Source of the DNA: JAMXLO01 sp963850535
Lineage (GTDB): Bacteria > Pseudomonadota > Alphaproteobacteria > Acetobacterales > Acetobacteraceae
Direction of reading: 5' to 3'
Assembly: GCA_963850535.1 (NCBI GenBank)
Contig: CAWKMC010000029.1
Location: 28,541-92,540, forward strand
Length of the DNA: 64,000 bases
Every line of letters starts with the position of its first letter. Position 1 is the stretch's first letter. Made by a program: the position numbers and the translations under genes. The notes beneath the pieces were generated by a model, which worked only from the letters and a program-made list of their open reading frames with translations, did not search any database and had not been told where the DNA came from. Below, one piece after another: positions 34,208-43,588 of this stretch.

Positions 34208-36444
34208 TGGTTCGCCTCTTCGCTAAGCTGCCGCATGGTGATCGCGTGCTGCATCGGGTTGAAGAGCTGAATCCCCAACTCTCCGAATCGCTGCTTCATC
34301 CGCCGATTGAATTCACGCTGCACGCTCCATCGGCCGGAATCCGTGCAGACCACTTGCCCGGCGATGGTAACCGACGCGCCGTCAACCTTGTCCACACCCC
34401 AAAGCTGCAGGTCACTGAGCATGCGAGAGGCGAACTCGTTGTCGGCGCGCATCCCGGCGACGATCTCCTTCAGCACCTCCGCCACCCGATCGGGATCCTC
34501 GGCAGCAGCAACGCTGACGTTCATGGACGCGTTCCCCAGGCCCCGGTTCACGTTGGTGACCGTGGTGACCGAGCTGAACGGAATGACGTGAACCGAGCCA
34601 TCGGTGGCGCGCAGCCGGATGGTGCGGACCGACAAGTTCTCCACCGTGCCCGTGAGGCCCGAGACAGTCACCGAGTCGCCCACCTGCATGGCGTTCTCGA
34701 GCAGGAGGAAGATGCCGGTGATCAGGTCCTGGACCAGCTTCTGGGACCCGAAGCCGACGGCGACGCCGACGATGCCGGCACCGGCCAGCAGCGGACCGAT
34801 GTTGAGGCCGATCTCCGACAGCACCATCATGCCACCCACGATCAGAATGGTGATCAGCAGCGTGGTGCGCAGCAGCGGCAGCAGCGTGCGCAAGCGCGCG
34901 GATCGCGCCGCCTGCCCTTCAAGTGTCAGTTTGGCGAGGTGGCGCTCGATTGCCCCGTTGACCACCTCCCACACCGCAATCGCGATCAGCGCGGTGACGA
35001 CCAGCGTAGCGAGCGAGGAGACCAGGTGCTGACCGAGTATGCTTGAGAACAGCCACCTGAAAGATCCGAGACCGCAGAGTTGCAGCAGGACCATTGCTGC
35101 AAGGACCAGAACGAGTGCACGCACAGCACTGACCAGTACCGGGTGATAGAGCGCAAGCCGCGACTGCAGACCGGGATAACGCGCCGTCACGTTGGGATCG
35201 AGCGCCAGCGCGCGATCGAGATTTCCCAGGACCAGGATCAGCGCGAACCGCGTGACGATCCCGACCGCCACGAGGCTGAGGAAATAGCGCAGCATCTGCG
35301 TATAGCTATGCGGCGCCTCGACGACCCAGCCGAGCCATAGGCCTGCCAGCAGGATCAGCGCCAGCCAGTGCCACACGCGCGCCAGCCAGTTGCGCAGCGC
35401 CGCAAGGAGACCGGTTGCGCCTTGCGGGGCCCGCAACCGACGCCGGACGGCGCGCCGCTTTTGCACCACCACGATGCCGATCAGAACGTGGTTGACCAAC
35501 GCAACCACTTTCAGCACAGCGTCGTGCGCCGAGTCGGACATTCCCAGCAACAGCCCGACCTCTGCCGCCGCATAGCCGAACACGCTCACCAGCACGATGC
35601 GGCGCGACCAGCGCATGGCGTAACTGGCAGTATCGTCGCCAATTGCGAGCAGGCGCAGACGGCGTTCCTTGGGGGAGAACATCATTCGAGCGACGCAGAG
35701 GAGTGCCGAACACAGCGCATAAGCATCGATCACCGCGAGCAGCACGAGGCTCGGCAGGCGCCGTCCACCGAGAGGCGTTGCCGCAAGCAGGTGGGTGACG
35801 GTGAGGAACCCGAGCACCGGCAGCAATTCGAGGAACAATCGGGCCAGAACCAACGGCACGCGACGAAGCAACGTGAACGCAGCGATGCGGCGGCGGTGCG
35901 GCGGCTCGGTTTCGCCTTGCTCGGCGCGTGCTTCGGAGTCGGCCTCTTCCACCGCGTGACTGCCATCGGGAGCGCGGCGGACGAGCGCCAGGATCGGCCG
36001 GTTGACGGCGCGACTGAGCGCCCACTGCACGACCAGTCCGATCACCAGGACGAGAACGAGGCGCCATGCGGTATCCAGGAGGACGCCGTGCGCCCATGAG
36101 TCGGTCGCCATGACCTTGAGCCAGACCCAGAGCAGCGGAATGCTTTGGATCGCGCCGAAGGTTGCGATGAGCTGGTTGGAGAACTGGTTGAGAAAGCCCG
36201 AGGCACCCACCAGCATCTCGGCACCCAGACTGTTGGGTTTGAGTTCCCCAGTTGCGCTCGGCGCGGGCTGCGCCTGCGCAATCGTCTTCAGTGTTTCGAT
36301 CAGCTGATCGCGCTTGGCGGGATCCTGCAGCACGTCAAGCGTGTGCTGCGCTTCCTCCCTGGTGGTCTGGGCCGTGGCTGGCGCGGTAGCCAGGCAGGCC
36401 ACAAGGCAGGCGAGAAGCGAAAGGCGCGGCAGCAGGTATCCCAT
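34204..36444 (-). CDS. Mechanosensitive ion channel (MscS family), large form
   Basis: A 746-residue membrane protein. A signal peptide (LLPRLSLLACLVACLATAPA to TAQ) precedes a periplasmic stretch and about 10-11 hydrophobic segments. The MscS pore and beta domain near residues 540-640 contain AGAGIVGVAVGFGSQKLVQD, LENAMQVGDSVTVSGLTGTV and ENLSVRTIRLRATDGSVHVI. The C-terminal domain ends in RRMKQRFGELGIQLFNPMQ. It is much longer than E. coli MscS and resembles multi-helix paralogues that open on osmotic downshock. The ATG at 36444 gives a standard signal peptide; an ATG at 36462 adds six residues. Upstream of, and coupled to, the 2OG-Fe dioxygenase gene. Confidence 0.88.
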   Translation of the reverse strand: MGYLLPRLSLLACLVACLATAPATAQTTREEAQHTLDVLQDPAKRDQLIETLKTIAQAQPAPSATGELKPNSLGAEMLVGASGFLNQFSNQLIATFGAIQSIPLLWVWLKVMATDSWAHGVLLDTAWRLVLVLVIGLVVQWALSRAVNRPILALVRRAPDGSHAVEEADSEARAEQGETEPPHRRRIAAFTLLRRVPLVLARLFLELLPVLGFLTVTHLLAATPLGGRRLPSLVLLAVIDAYALCSALLCVARMMFSPKERRLRLLAIGDDTASYAMRWSRRIVLVSVFGYAAAEVGLLLGMSDSAHDAVLKVVALVNHVLIGIVVVQKRRAVRRRLRAPQGATGLLAALRNWLARVWHWLALILLAGLWLGWVVEAPHSYTQMLRYFLSLVAVGIVTRFALILVLGNLDRALALDPNVTARYPGLQSRLALYHPVLVSAVRALVLVLAAMVLLQLCGLGSFRWLFSSILGQHLVSSLATLVVTALIAIAVWEVVNGAIERHLAKLTLEGQAARSARLRTLLPLLRTTLLITILIVGGMMVLSEIGLNIGPLLAGAGIVGVAVGFGSQKLVQDLITGIFLLLENAMQVGDSVTVSGLTGTVENLSVRTIRLRATDGSVHVIPFSSVTTVTNVNRGLGNASMNVSVAAAEDPDRVAEVLKEIVAGMRADNEFASRMLSDLQLWGVDKVDGASVTIAGQVVCTDSGRWSVQREFNRRMKQRFGELGIQLFNPMQHAITMRQLSEEANQ

Positions 36445-36525
36445 GAAGCGGCACACGAGCATGCGAGGTCGGGCGAGAAAAGGGCGAGCCTTGGGTCAGG
36501 CGATGCCGAGTCCTACATCAGCTCC

Positions 36526-36720
36526 ATGAAGACGTTCCTCGCCCTTTGCGTGGCGCTGCTGATGTTTGCCACGCTGGGTGTGCTGTTTGCTGGCTTGGTC
36601 GGCCTCGCCAGAGGCAACGGCAATCCGGCACGATCCAATCAGCTGATGCGCTGGCGGGTCATTCTGCAGGGCGCCGCCCTGTTGCTCTTCCTGCTGCTGA
36701 TGACCCTGCTGCGCTCTTGA
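36526..36720 (+). CDS. Twin transmembrane helix small protein (HIG1-like)
   Basis: A 64-residue protein with two hydrophobic helices (TFLALCVALLMFATLGVLFA and VILQGAALLLFLLLMTLL) joined by a polar loop, GLARGNGNPARSNQLMRWR. The loop sequence with SNxLMRxRV is the mark of the bacterial HIG1-like twin-TM family. In mitochondria HIG1 proteins assist respiratory complexes; the bacterial role is not established. Placed 112 bp ahead of etfB, an order I recall from other alphaproteobacteria. Confidence 0.8.
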   Translation: MKTFLALCVALLMFATLGVLFAGLVGLARGNGNPARSNQLMRWRVILQGAALLLFLLLMTLLRS

Positions 36721-36832
36721 AGGGGCGTTTGACAGCATTCCGGCCGGTGCATATGGTCCGCGCCCTCTATTGCAGGTGCGAACAGGCGGACGTACCGCCG
36801 CACGGACACGCAACATTCCTGGATATGGGCTC

Positions 36833-37582
36833 ATGAAGATTCTAGTCCCGGTGAAGCGGGTGGTCGACTACAACGTGAAGGTCCGCGTGAAGGCGGACGG
36901 CACGGGCATCGAGACCGCCGGCGTGAAGATGTCGATGAACCCGTTCGATGAGATCGGCGTGGAGGAGGCGGTGCGCCTGAAGGAGAAAGGCGCCGCCACG
37001 GAAATCGTCGCTGTGTCGATGGGCGTGCCGCAATGCGCCGAGACGATTCGTACTGCGCTGGCGATGGGCGCCGACCGCGGCATCCTGGTGGAAACCGACG
37101 TCGAGTTGCAGCCTCTCGCCGTGGCCAAGTTGCTGAAGGCGATTGCCGACAAGGAGCAGCCCAAGCTGATCATTTTGGGCAAGCAGGCGATCGACGATGA
37201 CATGAGTGCGACCGGGCAAATGCTGGCGGCACTGCTGGACTGGCCGCAAGGGACCTTCGCGTCGAAGATCACAATCGAGGGCGAAAGCATCACGGTTACG
37301 CGCGAAGTGGACGGCGGACTGGAGACGGTGGCGCTGACGCTGCCCGCCATCGTCACCACCGACTTGCGGCTCAACGAGCCTCGCTATGCGTCGCTGCCCA
37401 ACATCATGAAGGCGCGCAAGAAGCCCATCGACAACATGAAGCCGGCCGATCTGGGGGTCGATCCTGCACCGCGGCTAACTACGGTGAAGGTCGCAGAACC
37501 GCCGAAGCGGAAGGCCGGGGTGAAGGTTGGCTCGGTGGCCGAGCTGGTGGAGAAGCTGAAGACGGAAGCGAAGGTAATCTGA
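36833..37582 (+). CDS. etfB: Electron transfer flavoprotein subunit beta
   Basis: The 249-residue beta subunit of ETF, which takes electrons from acyl-CoA and other dehydrogenases and passes them to ETF-ubiquinone oxidoreductase. It begins MKILVPVKRVVDYNVKVRVK, has the AMP-site region KLIILGKQAIDDDMSATGQM, and the ETF-beta signature is in VALTLPAIVTTDLRLNEPRY. ATG at 36833 preferred; the open frame starts earlier but family homology begins here. Three bp separate its stop from etfA. The frame is intact. Confidence 0.96.
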   Translation: MKILVPVKRVVDYNVKVRVKADGTGIETAGVKMSMNPFDEIGVEEAVRLKEKGAATEIVAVSMGVPQCAETIRTALAMGADRGILVETDVELQPLAVAKLLKAIADKEQPKLIILGKQAIDDDMSATGQMLAALLDWPQGTFASKITIEGESITVTREVDGGLETVALTLPAIVTTDLRLNEPRYASLPNIMKARKKPIDNMKPADLGVDPAPRLTTVKVAEPPKRKAGVKVGSVAELVEKLKTEAKVI

Positions 37583-37585
37583 GCG

Positions 37586-38521
37586 ATGACGGCACTGGTT
37601 CTGCTGGAATTCGACGCCGCCGGGATCAAGCAGCCGTCGCGCAGTGCCGTGGCCGCAGCGCAGAAGCTGGGCGACGTACATGCACTGGTGGCTGGCAGCG
37701 GCATAGAGGCCGCAGGCCAGGCGGCAGCGAAGTTACCGGGTGTGGCGAAGGTGCTGACGGCGGATGTTCCGGCACTCGATCATCTGTTGGCCGAGCCGAC
37801 GGCGGCACTCCTGATCGCACTGGCGCCGAACTATGACCACCTGCTGGCGGCGACCACCGCCGTGGGCAAGAACATCATGCCGCGGGTCGCGGCCTTGCTG
37901 GACGTGCAGCCGATCAGCGACATCGCCGAAGTGGTGGACGCCGACACGTTCGTTCGTCCGATCTATGCGGGCAACGGCATGGCGACCGTAAAGTCGTCGG
38001 ACCCGAAAAAGGTAATCACGGTGCGCGCGGCGAGTTTCGATCCGGTTGCCGCTGACGGCGGCAACGCACCGGTCGAGCCGGTGAACATTCCCGACCTGCC
38101 GGAAATGTCTCGCTTCGTCTCGGCGGAGCTTTCCAAGAGCGAACGGCCGGAACTGACGGCCGCGCGGGTGGTGATCTCCGGCGGACGCGGGATGCAGTCC
38201 GGGGATAACTTTAATCTTTTGGAACCAATCGCTGATAAGCTAGGCGCTGCGGTCGGGGCCTCCCGGGCCGCGGTGGATGCCGGTTTTGTGCCGAACGACT
38301 ACCAGGTAGGGCAGACCGGAAAAATCGTCGCCCCGGAACTTTACATTGCTGTCGGAATCTTGGGTGCCATCCAACACCTGGCGGGGATGAAGGACAGCAA
38401 GGTGATCGTGGCGATCAACAAGGATGAGGAAGCGCCCATCTTCCAGGTCGCCGACTACGGCCTGGTGGCTGATTTGTTCAAGGCTCTGCCCGAGCTGAAA
38501 GAGGAACTGGAGCGCTCCTAA
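37586..38521 (+). CDS. etfA: Electron transfer flavoprotein subunit alpha
   Basis: The 311-residue alpha subunit, which binds FAD in its C-terminal domain. The FAD signature is clear: VVISGGRGMQSGDNFNLLEP, then GASRAAVDAGFVPNDYQVGQ, TGKIVAPELYIAVGILGAIQ and KVIVAINKDEEAPIFQVADY. The N-terminal domain starts ALVLLEFDAAGIKQPSRSAV. Its TAA stop shares a base with the ATG of the hydroxyacyl-CoA dehydrogenase gene, so etfB, etfA and hbd form one tightly coupled operon in fatty acid or butyrate metabolism. Confidence 0.96.
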   Translation: MTALVLLEFDAAGIKQPSRSAVAAAQKLGDVHALVAGSGIEAAGQAAAKLPGVAKVLTADVPALDHLLAEPTAALLIALAPNYDHLLAATTAVGKNIMPRVAALLDVQPISDIAEVVDADTFVRPIYAGNGMATVKSSDPKKVITVRAASFDPVAADGGNAPVEPVNIPDLPEMSRFVSAELSKSERPELTAARVVISGGRGMQSGDNFNLLEPIADKLGAAVGASRAAVDAGFVPNDYQVGQTGKIVAPELYIAVGILGAIQHLAGMKDSKVIVAINKDEEAPIFQVADYGLVADLFKALPELKEELERS

Positions 38522-39451
38522 TGAATGTCGAAGTAAAGCCTGCCCCGGCCGCTGGCGCCCTGCTGGCGGAGCCGGTGGAGATCGCGCATGTGGGGGTGAT
38601 CGGCGCCGGGCAGATGGGGAACGGCATCGCCCATGTCTGTGCGCTCGCCGGCCTGAACGTGACCATGCTGGACGTGAAGGCGGCCGCGCTGGATGCAGCG
38701 ATGGCGACCATCGGACGCAACCTGGACCGGCAGGTCAACCGAAAGCTGATCTCTGAGGAAGACAGGGTGGACGCGCTGGCGCGCATTCACACCAAGCAAG
38801 ACTACGCCGGCCTCGAGGAGGCCGACTTCGTCATCGAGGCGGCAACCGAGAAGGAAGACGTCAAGCGATCGATCTATAAGCTCCTGACGCCGCACCTGAA
38901 GCCCTCCTGCATGCTGGCGTCGAACACATCATCGATTTCCATTACCCGGCTGGGCGCGGCGACCGACCGGCCGGAAAAGTTCATCGGCATGCACTTCATG
39001 AACCCGGTGCCGGTGATGAAACTGGTCGAGATCATCCGCGGCATCGCCACCGATGAGCCGACGTTCCAGGCCGTGCGCGCCCTGGCCGAGAAGCTGGGCA
39101 AGAACGCCGCGGTGGCCGAGGACTTCCCGGCGTTCATCGTCAACCGGATCCTGGTGCCGATGATCAACGAGGCGGTCTATGCGCTGTACGAAGGTGTGGG
39201 GTCGGTGTCAGGCATCGATACGTCCATGCGGCTTGGCGCGAACCATCCGATGGGGCCGCTGGAGCTGGCAGACTTCATCGGACTGGATACCTGCTTGTCG
39301 ATCATGCAGGTGCTGTACGAAGGACTTTCGGATTCGAAATATCGTCCCTGCCCATTGCTGGTGAAATATGTCGAGGCGGGGTGGCTTGGGCGCAAGGCCA
39401 AGCGCGGGATTTTACGACTATACAGTGTCGCCCCCTCGACCGACGCGCTAG
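38521..39451 (+). CDS. 3-hydroxybutyryl-CoA dehydrogenase (frame slip in last codons)
   Basis: NAD-dependent 3-hydroxyacyl-CoA dehydrogenase. The Rossmann motif is GVIGAGQMGNGIAHVCALAG, followed by FVIEAATEKEDVKRSIYK, the catalytic region SNTSSISITRLGAATDRPEK with FIGMHFMNPVPVMKLVEIIR, and C-terminal NHPMGPLELADFIGLDTCLS. At 39411 the sequence is GGGATTTTACGAC: with four Ts the reading runs on to 39576 with a foreign tail. With three Ts it becomes GIYDY and stops at a TAG at 39449-39451, giving a normal family C-terminus of about 309 residues. The shorter form is taken as correct; the run of four Ts looks like a homopolymer error. Confidence 0.9.
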
Positions 39452-39572
39452 CAGCTCCGAGTCAACAGAGGTTGGCGCGCTGCGCGTGGCATTGCCGACC
39501 CGCTCTGTTGAACTCGATCCGAACCGTCTCCCACCCTCGCAGAGTACTTTCAGCTTCGGATCACACACGCCC

Positions 39573-40736
39573 ATGAGCGCGTCGGACGCTGCGTGGCAAC
39601 AACTGATCTCCAGATTGCACGCGTCCGGCCGCAAGGCCGCGCTCGCGATCACCGGTGGCGGTAGCGGGGCGATCGGCGAACTGCTGCGTGTTCCCGGCGG
39701 TTCCCGGCTGCTGATCGAGGCGCAAGTCCCCTATGACCCGCAGGCGCTTGAGGCGTTCCTCGGCTTTGCACCCGAACAGGCATGCAGTGCTGACACCGCC
39801 ATCGCGATGGCACGCACCGTGCGAGCACGGGCGGCCAAGCTGGTGCCGGCGGGCACCGATCTCGTTGGCCTCGGCGCGACGGCGGCACTCGTGAGCGATC
39901 GTCCGCGTAGAGGCGAGCACCGGTTTCACATCGCATGCGCCAACTCCGCCGGACTGGCACACTGCACGGCCGTGCTGGCCAAGGGCCGGCGCGATCGGGC
40001 CGCTGAAGAAGACGTCGTATCACGTGCAATCATCCTGTGGCTGGCCACCGTCTGCGGAATAGCCCCACCATCGCCTCGCAGCCTGCTCGATGCTGACGAG
40101 CAGTTTTCGGAAGCTGTGGTCGCTACGATGGACAAAATCGATCAGCTCCTTGCCGGCGAGTTCGACCGCATCACCGTTCAGCCCGATGGCCAAGTCGTGT
40201 TGTCGGCGCCGCCGCCCCCTCTGCTGTTCCCAGGTTCTTTCAACCCGCTGCACGAGGGACATGTGTTGCTGGCACGAGTCGCCGAGGAACTCAGGCAGCA
40301 ACCGTTGACGTTCGAAATCTCTGTTACCAACGTCGACAAACCACCACTCGCGCGCGAGACGGTGCGTCACCGGCTAACACAATTCGCCTGGAAATGGCCG
40401 CTCGAACTCACGCGGGCGCCGACGTTTGTTCAAAAGGCGCGGTTGTTTCCCGGAACTACGTTTGTGATCGGCGCAGATACAGCAGAGCGGCTATTTGCAC
40501 CGAGGTATTATGGCGATGACGAAGTTCAGATGCACGCGGCGCTTGAGGAAATCGCCAATGCCGGGAGCCGCTTTCTAGTCGCTGTGCGCGTCGATACGGC
40601 GGGGCGCGTGTGTGCGTTAAGCGACATCCCTGTGCCTCGGCGCTATGTTGATCTTTTCGCCGAAATTCCAGAGCATCGTTTCCGTCTTGACACGTCCTCA
40701 TCGGAGATTCGTGCGCGGCGTCCTTCTGGACGATAG
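39573..40736 (+). CDS. CinA C-terminal-like / NadD-like nucleotidylyltransferase fusion
   Basis: A 387-residue, two-domain protein. Residues 1-170 resemble the CinA C-terminal (PncC, NMN amidase) fold: ALAITGGGSGAIGELLRVPG, LLIEAQVPYDPQALEAFLGF and GLGATAALVSDRPRRGEHRF. The usual Ser of the TGG motif is not at the expected place, so amidase activity is doubtful. Residues 210-387 are a cytidylyltransferase-like domain with the nucleotide-binding motif FPGSFNPLHEGHVLL (His227, His230), VIGADTAERLF and the C-terminal TSSSEIRARR, equivalent to the ISSTxIR of NaMN adenylyltransferases. The pairing suggests pyridine-nucleotide salvage but this is inference. ATG at 39573; a longer upstream frame overlaps the hbd 3' region. 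Confidence 0.75.
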   Translation: MSASDAAWQQLISRLHASGRKAALAITGGGSGAIGELLRVPGGSRLLIEAQVPYDPQALEAFLGFAPEQACSADTAIAMARTVRARAAKLVPAGTDLVGLGATAALVSDRPRRGEHRFHIACANSAGLAHCTAVLAKGRRDRAAEEDVVSRAIILWLATVCGIAPPSPRSLLDADEQFSEAVVATMDKIDQLLAGEFDRITVQPDGQVVLSAPPPPLLFPGSFNPLHEGHVLLARVAEELRQQPLTFEISVTNVDKPPLARETVRHRLTQFAWKWPLELTRAPTFVQKARLFPGTTFVIGADTAERLFAPRYYGDDEVQMHAALEEIANAGSRFLVAVRVDTAGRVCALSDIPVPRRYVDLFAEIPEHRFRLDTSSSEIRARRPSGR

Positions 40737-40788
40737 CGGTGCCGACGTCCTTGGTCGCTCACGCAGCTTTGGCGGAGGGCAATAGCCT

Positions 40789-41751
40789 CTAACTGCTGCC
40801 GATCAGAATGCCGGTGGCGAACACCAGCGCGCCGCCGAATGCCACCTGGAATGCGGCGGAAATCGGCGGCGTGTCCATGTACTTCCAGCGGACCCAGCTG
40901 ATCACCGCCAGTTCAACGACCACCACGCAGATCGCCACGACCGTCGCGGTCCAGAAGTTCGGGATCAGGAACGGCAGCGTGTGGCCGATGCCGCCGAGCG
41001 TGGTCATCAGCCCGGTGATCGCGCCGCGCATCGATCGGCGCGCCGCGGCCGGTCAGGCTGCCGTTGTCCGACAGCGCCTCGGCGAACGCCATGGAGATGC
41101 CGGCGCCGATCGAGGCGGCCATGCCGACCACGAACGCGTTCCATGACTGTGCCGGTGGCGAAGGCCGCGGCGAACACCGGCGCCAGGGTGGAGACCGAGC
41201 CGTCCATCAGCCCGGCCAGCCCCGGCTGGATCACCCGCAGCACGAACGATGCGCCGCGCATGCGCGTCCTCGCCGGCGCGCACGTTGGCCGGCAGGTTCT
41301 CCTCGACGCAACTGGTCGGCGCGGTGTTCGTGCACCACTTCGGCCTCGGCCAGGTCGCCGAGCAGCTTGCGGATCGAGGCGTCCTCGCTGCGCGCCGCGG
41401 CGCGGCGATAGAACCGCTGGGTCTCGGTCTCCATGCTCTCGGCAAGATCGCGCACCTCGTCGAGGCTCAGCGGCTGGATCTGCCAGACCGGCTTGTGCTG
41501 GATGAAGCCGCGCACGTCCTGGCGGCGGATCAGCGGAATGTGCTCGCCGAACTTCTCGCTGGTAGAGCTCGATCAGCCGGCGGCGATGGTCGCTCTCCTC
41601 GCCGGCCATTTCGGTGAACACGTTGGCGCTGGCCGGGTAGTCCTGCGCGCAGGCCCTCGGCGATGTCGGTGTAGATGCGGCCGTCCTCTTCCTCGTTGGC
41701 GATCGCCAGGGCGAGGACTTCCCGTTCGGTCAGATCGGAGAAATTGCGCAT
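40789..41751 (-). pseudogene. mbfA: Erythrin-vacuolar iron transport (MbfA-type) protein, multiply frameshifted
   Basis: Membrane-bound ferritin-like iron exporter. The pieces in order are: a ferritin-like domain beginning MRNFSDLTEREVLALAIANE with EEDGRIYTDIAEGLR, MAGEESDHRRRLIELYQR, and SLDEVRDLAESMETETQRFY with LLGDLAEAEVVHEH. A VIT1-like membrane domain follows, with GLAGLMDGSVSTLAPVFAAA, GMAASIGAGISMAFAEALSD and GAITGLMTTLGGIGHTLPFL, ending GALVFATGILIGSS. The carboxylate-rich motifs for iron binding are all present. Six or more slips occur within 960 bp, so as written no product is made. Reconstructed length about 320 residues matches MbfA of rhizobia. It lies 33 bp downstream of an aminotransferase gene in the same state. 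Confidence 0.82.
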
Positions 41752-41784
41752 GGCGCGCACTTTGGCGGATGCGCGCCGAGCGCG

Positions 41785-43189
41785 TCAAGTGAGCAGCGAA
41801 ACGATGCGAATGCTTCGCAACAGCAGTGCTCCATGCCCGGGATCAGCGGCCAGGGCGGCATCCACCGCCGCACCGAGCCGATCGACGATCGTGTCGATAT
41901 CGGCGGCGGTGGCGATGTAGGGCGGCGCGACGATGACGTGGTCGCCGCTGCTTGCCGTCGATCGTGCCGCCCATCGGATAGATCGCCAGGCCGCGCGCCA
42001 GTGCCTCGCGCTTGACCCGCTCGTTGATCTTCAGCGCCGGATCGAACACCTGCTTCGTCGCGCGGTCGGTGACGAACTCCAGCGCCCAGAACAGGCCGCG
42101 GCCGCGCACGTCGCCGACATGGCGGTGGTTGCCGAAGCGCTCGATCAGCGCGGCTTCCAGCCGCTCGCCCATGGCGCGGACGTTCGTCCAGCAGGTTGTC
42201 GTCGCGGATGATGCGCTGCACCTCCAGCGCGGCGGCGCAGGCGACGGGATGCGCCTGGTAGGTGTGGCCGTGCATGAAGCCGCCGGAGCCGGCGTTGATC
42301 GCATCGACGATCTTGCCGCCGATCAGCACGCCGCCGATCGGCTGATAGCCGCCGCCAAGGCCCTTCGCCACCACCTGCAGATCGGGCGTGATGCCTTCCT
42401 GCTCCCAGGCATGCATCGTGCCGGTGCGGCCCATGCCGCACATCACCTCGTCGAGGATCAGCAGCGCGCCGTGGCGGTCGCAGATCTCGCGCACGCGCTT
42501 GAAATAGCCCGGCAGCGCGGCGACGCAGCCGGTGGTGGCGCCGACCACCGGTTCGGCGATGAAGGCGATCACCGTGTCGGGGCCGAGGCGCTGGAACTCG
42601 GCCTCCAGTTCGTCGGCCAGGCGATCGACGTACTGCTGCGTCGGTCTCGTCGTCGCGCTTGAAACGATAGGCGAAGCAGGGCGAGACCAGGCTGAACGCC
42701 GGCGCCAGGATCGGCTCGTACAGCGCGCGCCGCATCATGTTGCCGCCGGCGGCGAGCGCGCCCAGCGTGTTGCCGTGATAGCCCTGGCGGCGCGCGATGA
42801 AGTGCGTGCGCTGCGGCTGGCCGATCTCGACGAAATACTGCCGCGCCAGCTTCAGCGCCGCCTCGGTGCCTTCGGAGCCGGACGAGCAGAAATAGGCGTG
42901 CGTCAGGCCGCCGGGTTCGCCGTCCAGCACGATGTGCGCGAGGTCCTCGGCTGGCTGGCTGCTGAACGTGCCGGTGTGGGCGTAGGCCATGGTGGCGGCC
43001 TGCCGGCCGATGGCCTCGGCGATGCGCCGGTTGCCGTGGCCGAGGCAGGCCACCGCGGCGCCGCCCGAGCCATCGATGATCTCGCGTGCCGTCGGCGAGA
43101 TGCAGGTAGATGCCCTCGCCGCCGACCGCGGTGGGTGGGATGGCGCCGGAGCGGTGCAGGACGCGGCTGCCGACACTTCGGGTTCGCAT
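41785..43189 (-). pseudogene. Class III (PLP-dependent) aminotransferase, multiply frameshifted
   Basis: Fold-type I aminotransferase of the omega-transaminase group. N-terminus from the ATG at 43189: RVLHRSGAIPPTAVGGEGIY and LHLADG. Then, in successive frames: EIIDGSGGAAVACLGHGNRR, YFCSSGSEGTEAALKLARQY, ARRQGYHGNTLGALAAGGN, AEPVVGATTGCVAALPGYF, LILDEVMCGMGRTGTMHAWE, the PLP-lysine region QVVAKGLGGGYQPIGGVLIG, and GDVRGRGLFWALEFVTDRAT. It ends DPGHGALLLRSIRIVSLLT at a TGA at 41785. Four or more slips (near 43090, 42640, 42190, 41950). All active-site motifs are conserved, which argues against long-standing decay. Confidence 0.83.
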
Positions 43190-43338
43190 GTGAAGAAATT
43201 ACCATATGTGCGCTATCACGGACAGGGCCGGCATCACCGCGGGCACACTCGTTGCCCAGGCTATTGCTTTTCCGACGTATCGAATGAGGAGGCTGATGGC
43301 GCACGGATCAGAGTTTGAGGGGATTGCAGCTCATCTCG

Positions 43339-43479
43339 AAGGAGGTCAACCCGTGGGGCTGGCTGCACGGCGTCGAGTTCGACTTCTCGAGATAGAGCAA
43401 CCGGCGGAACAACGCGCGGTTCAACGGCAAGCGCCAGACCGAGTGCCTGAACGTCTACTGTTTCCTCAGCCTTCAGTGA
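43339..43479 (+). mobile_element. IS3-type transposase remnant
   Basis: This stretch reads KEVNPWGWLHGVEFDFSR, then an in-frame TAG, then FNGKRQTECLNVYCFLSLQ and a stop. The spaced pieces match the C-terminal part of the DDE integrase core of IS3-family OrfB proteins (VEFDFSRPGKP...FNG..R.ECLN..WF). It is a short decayed fragment with an internal stop; no ends or inverted repeats can be placed. Confidence 0.5.
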
Positions 43480-43588
43480 ATTGTAGCGGAGTGATCGCAC
43501 TGAGATCCGTCTAAACAGCGCGATCGGTAACCAGACCCGTTCGCACGAGCAAAAGAGAATCCAACTGTAATGCTCGATCAAGGGTATC

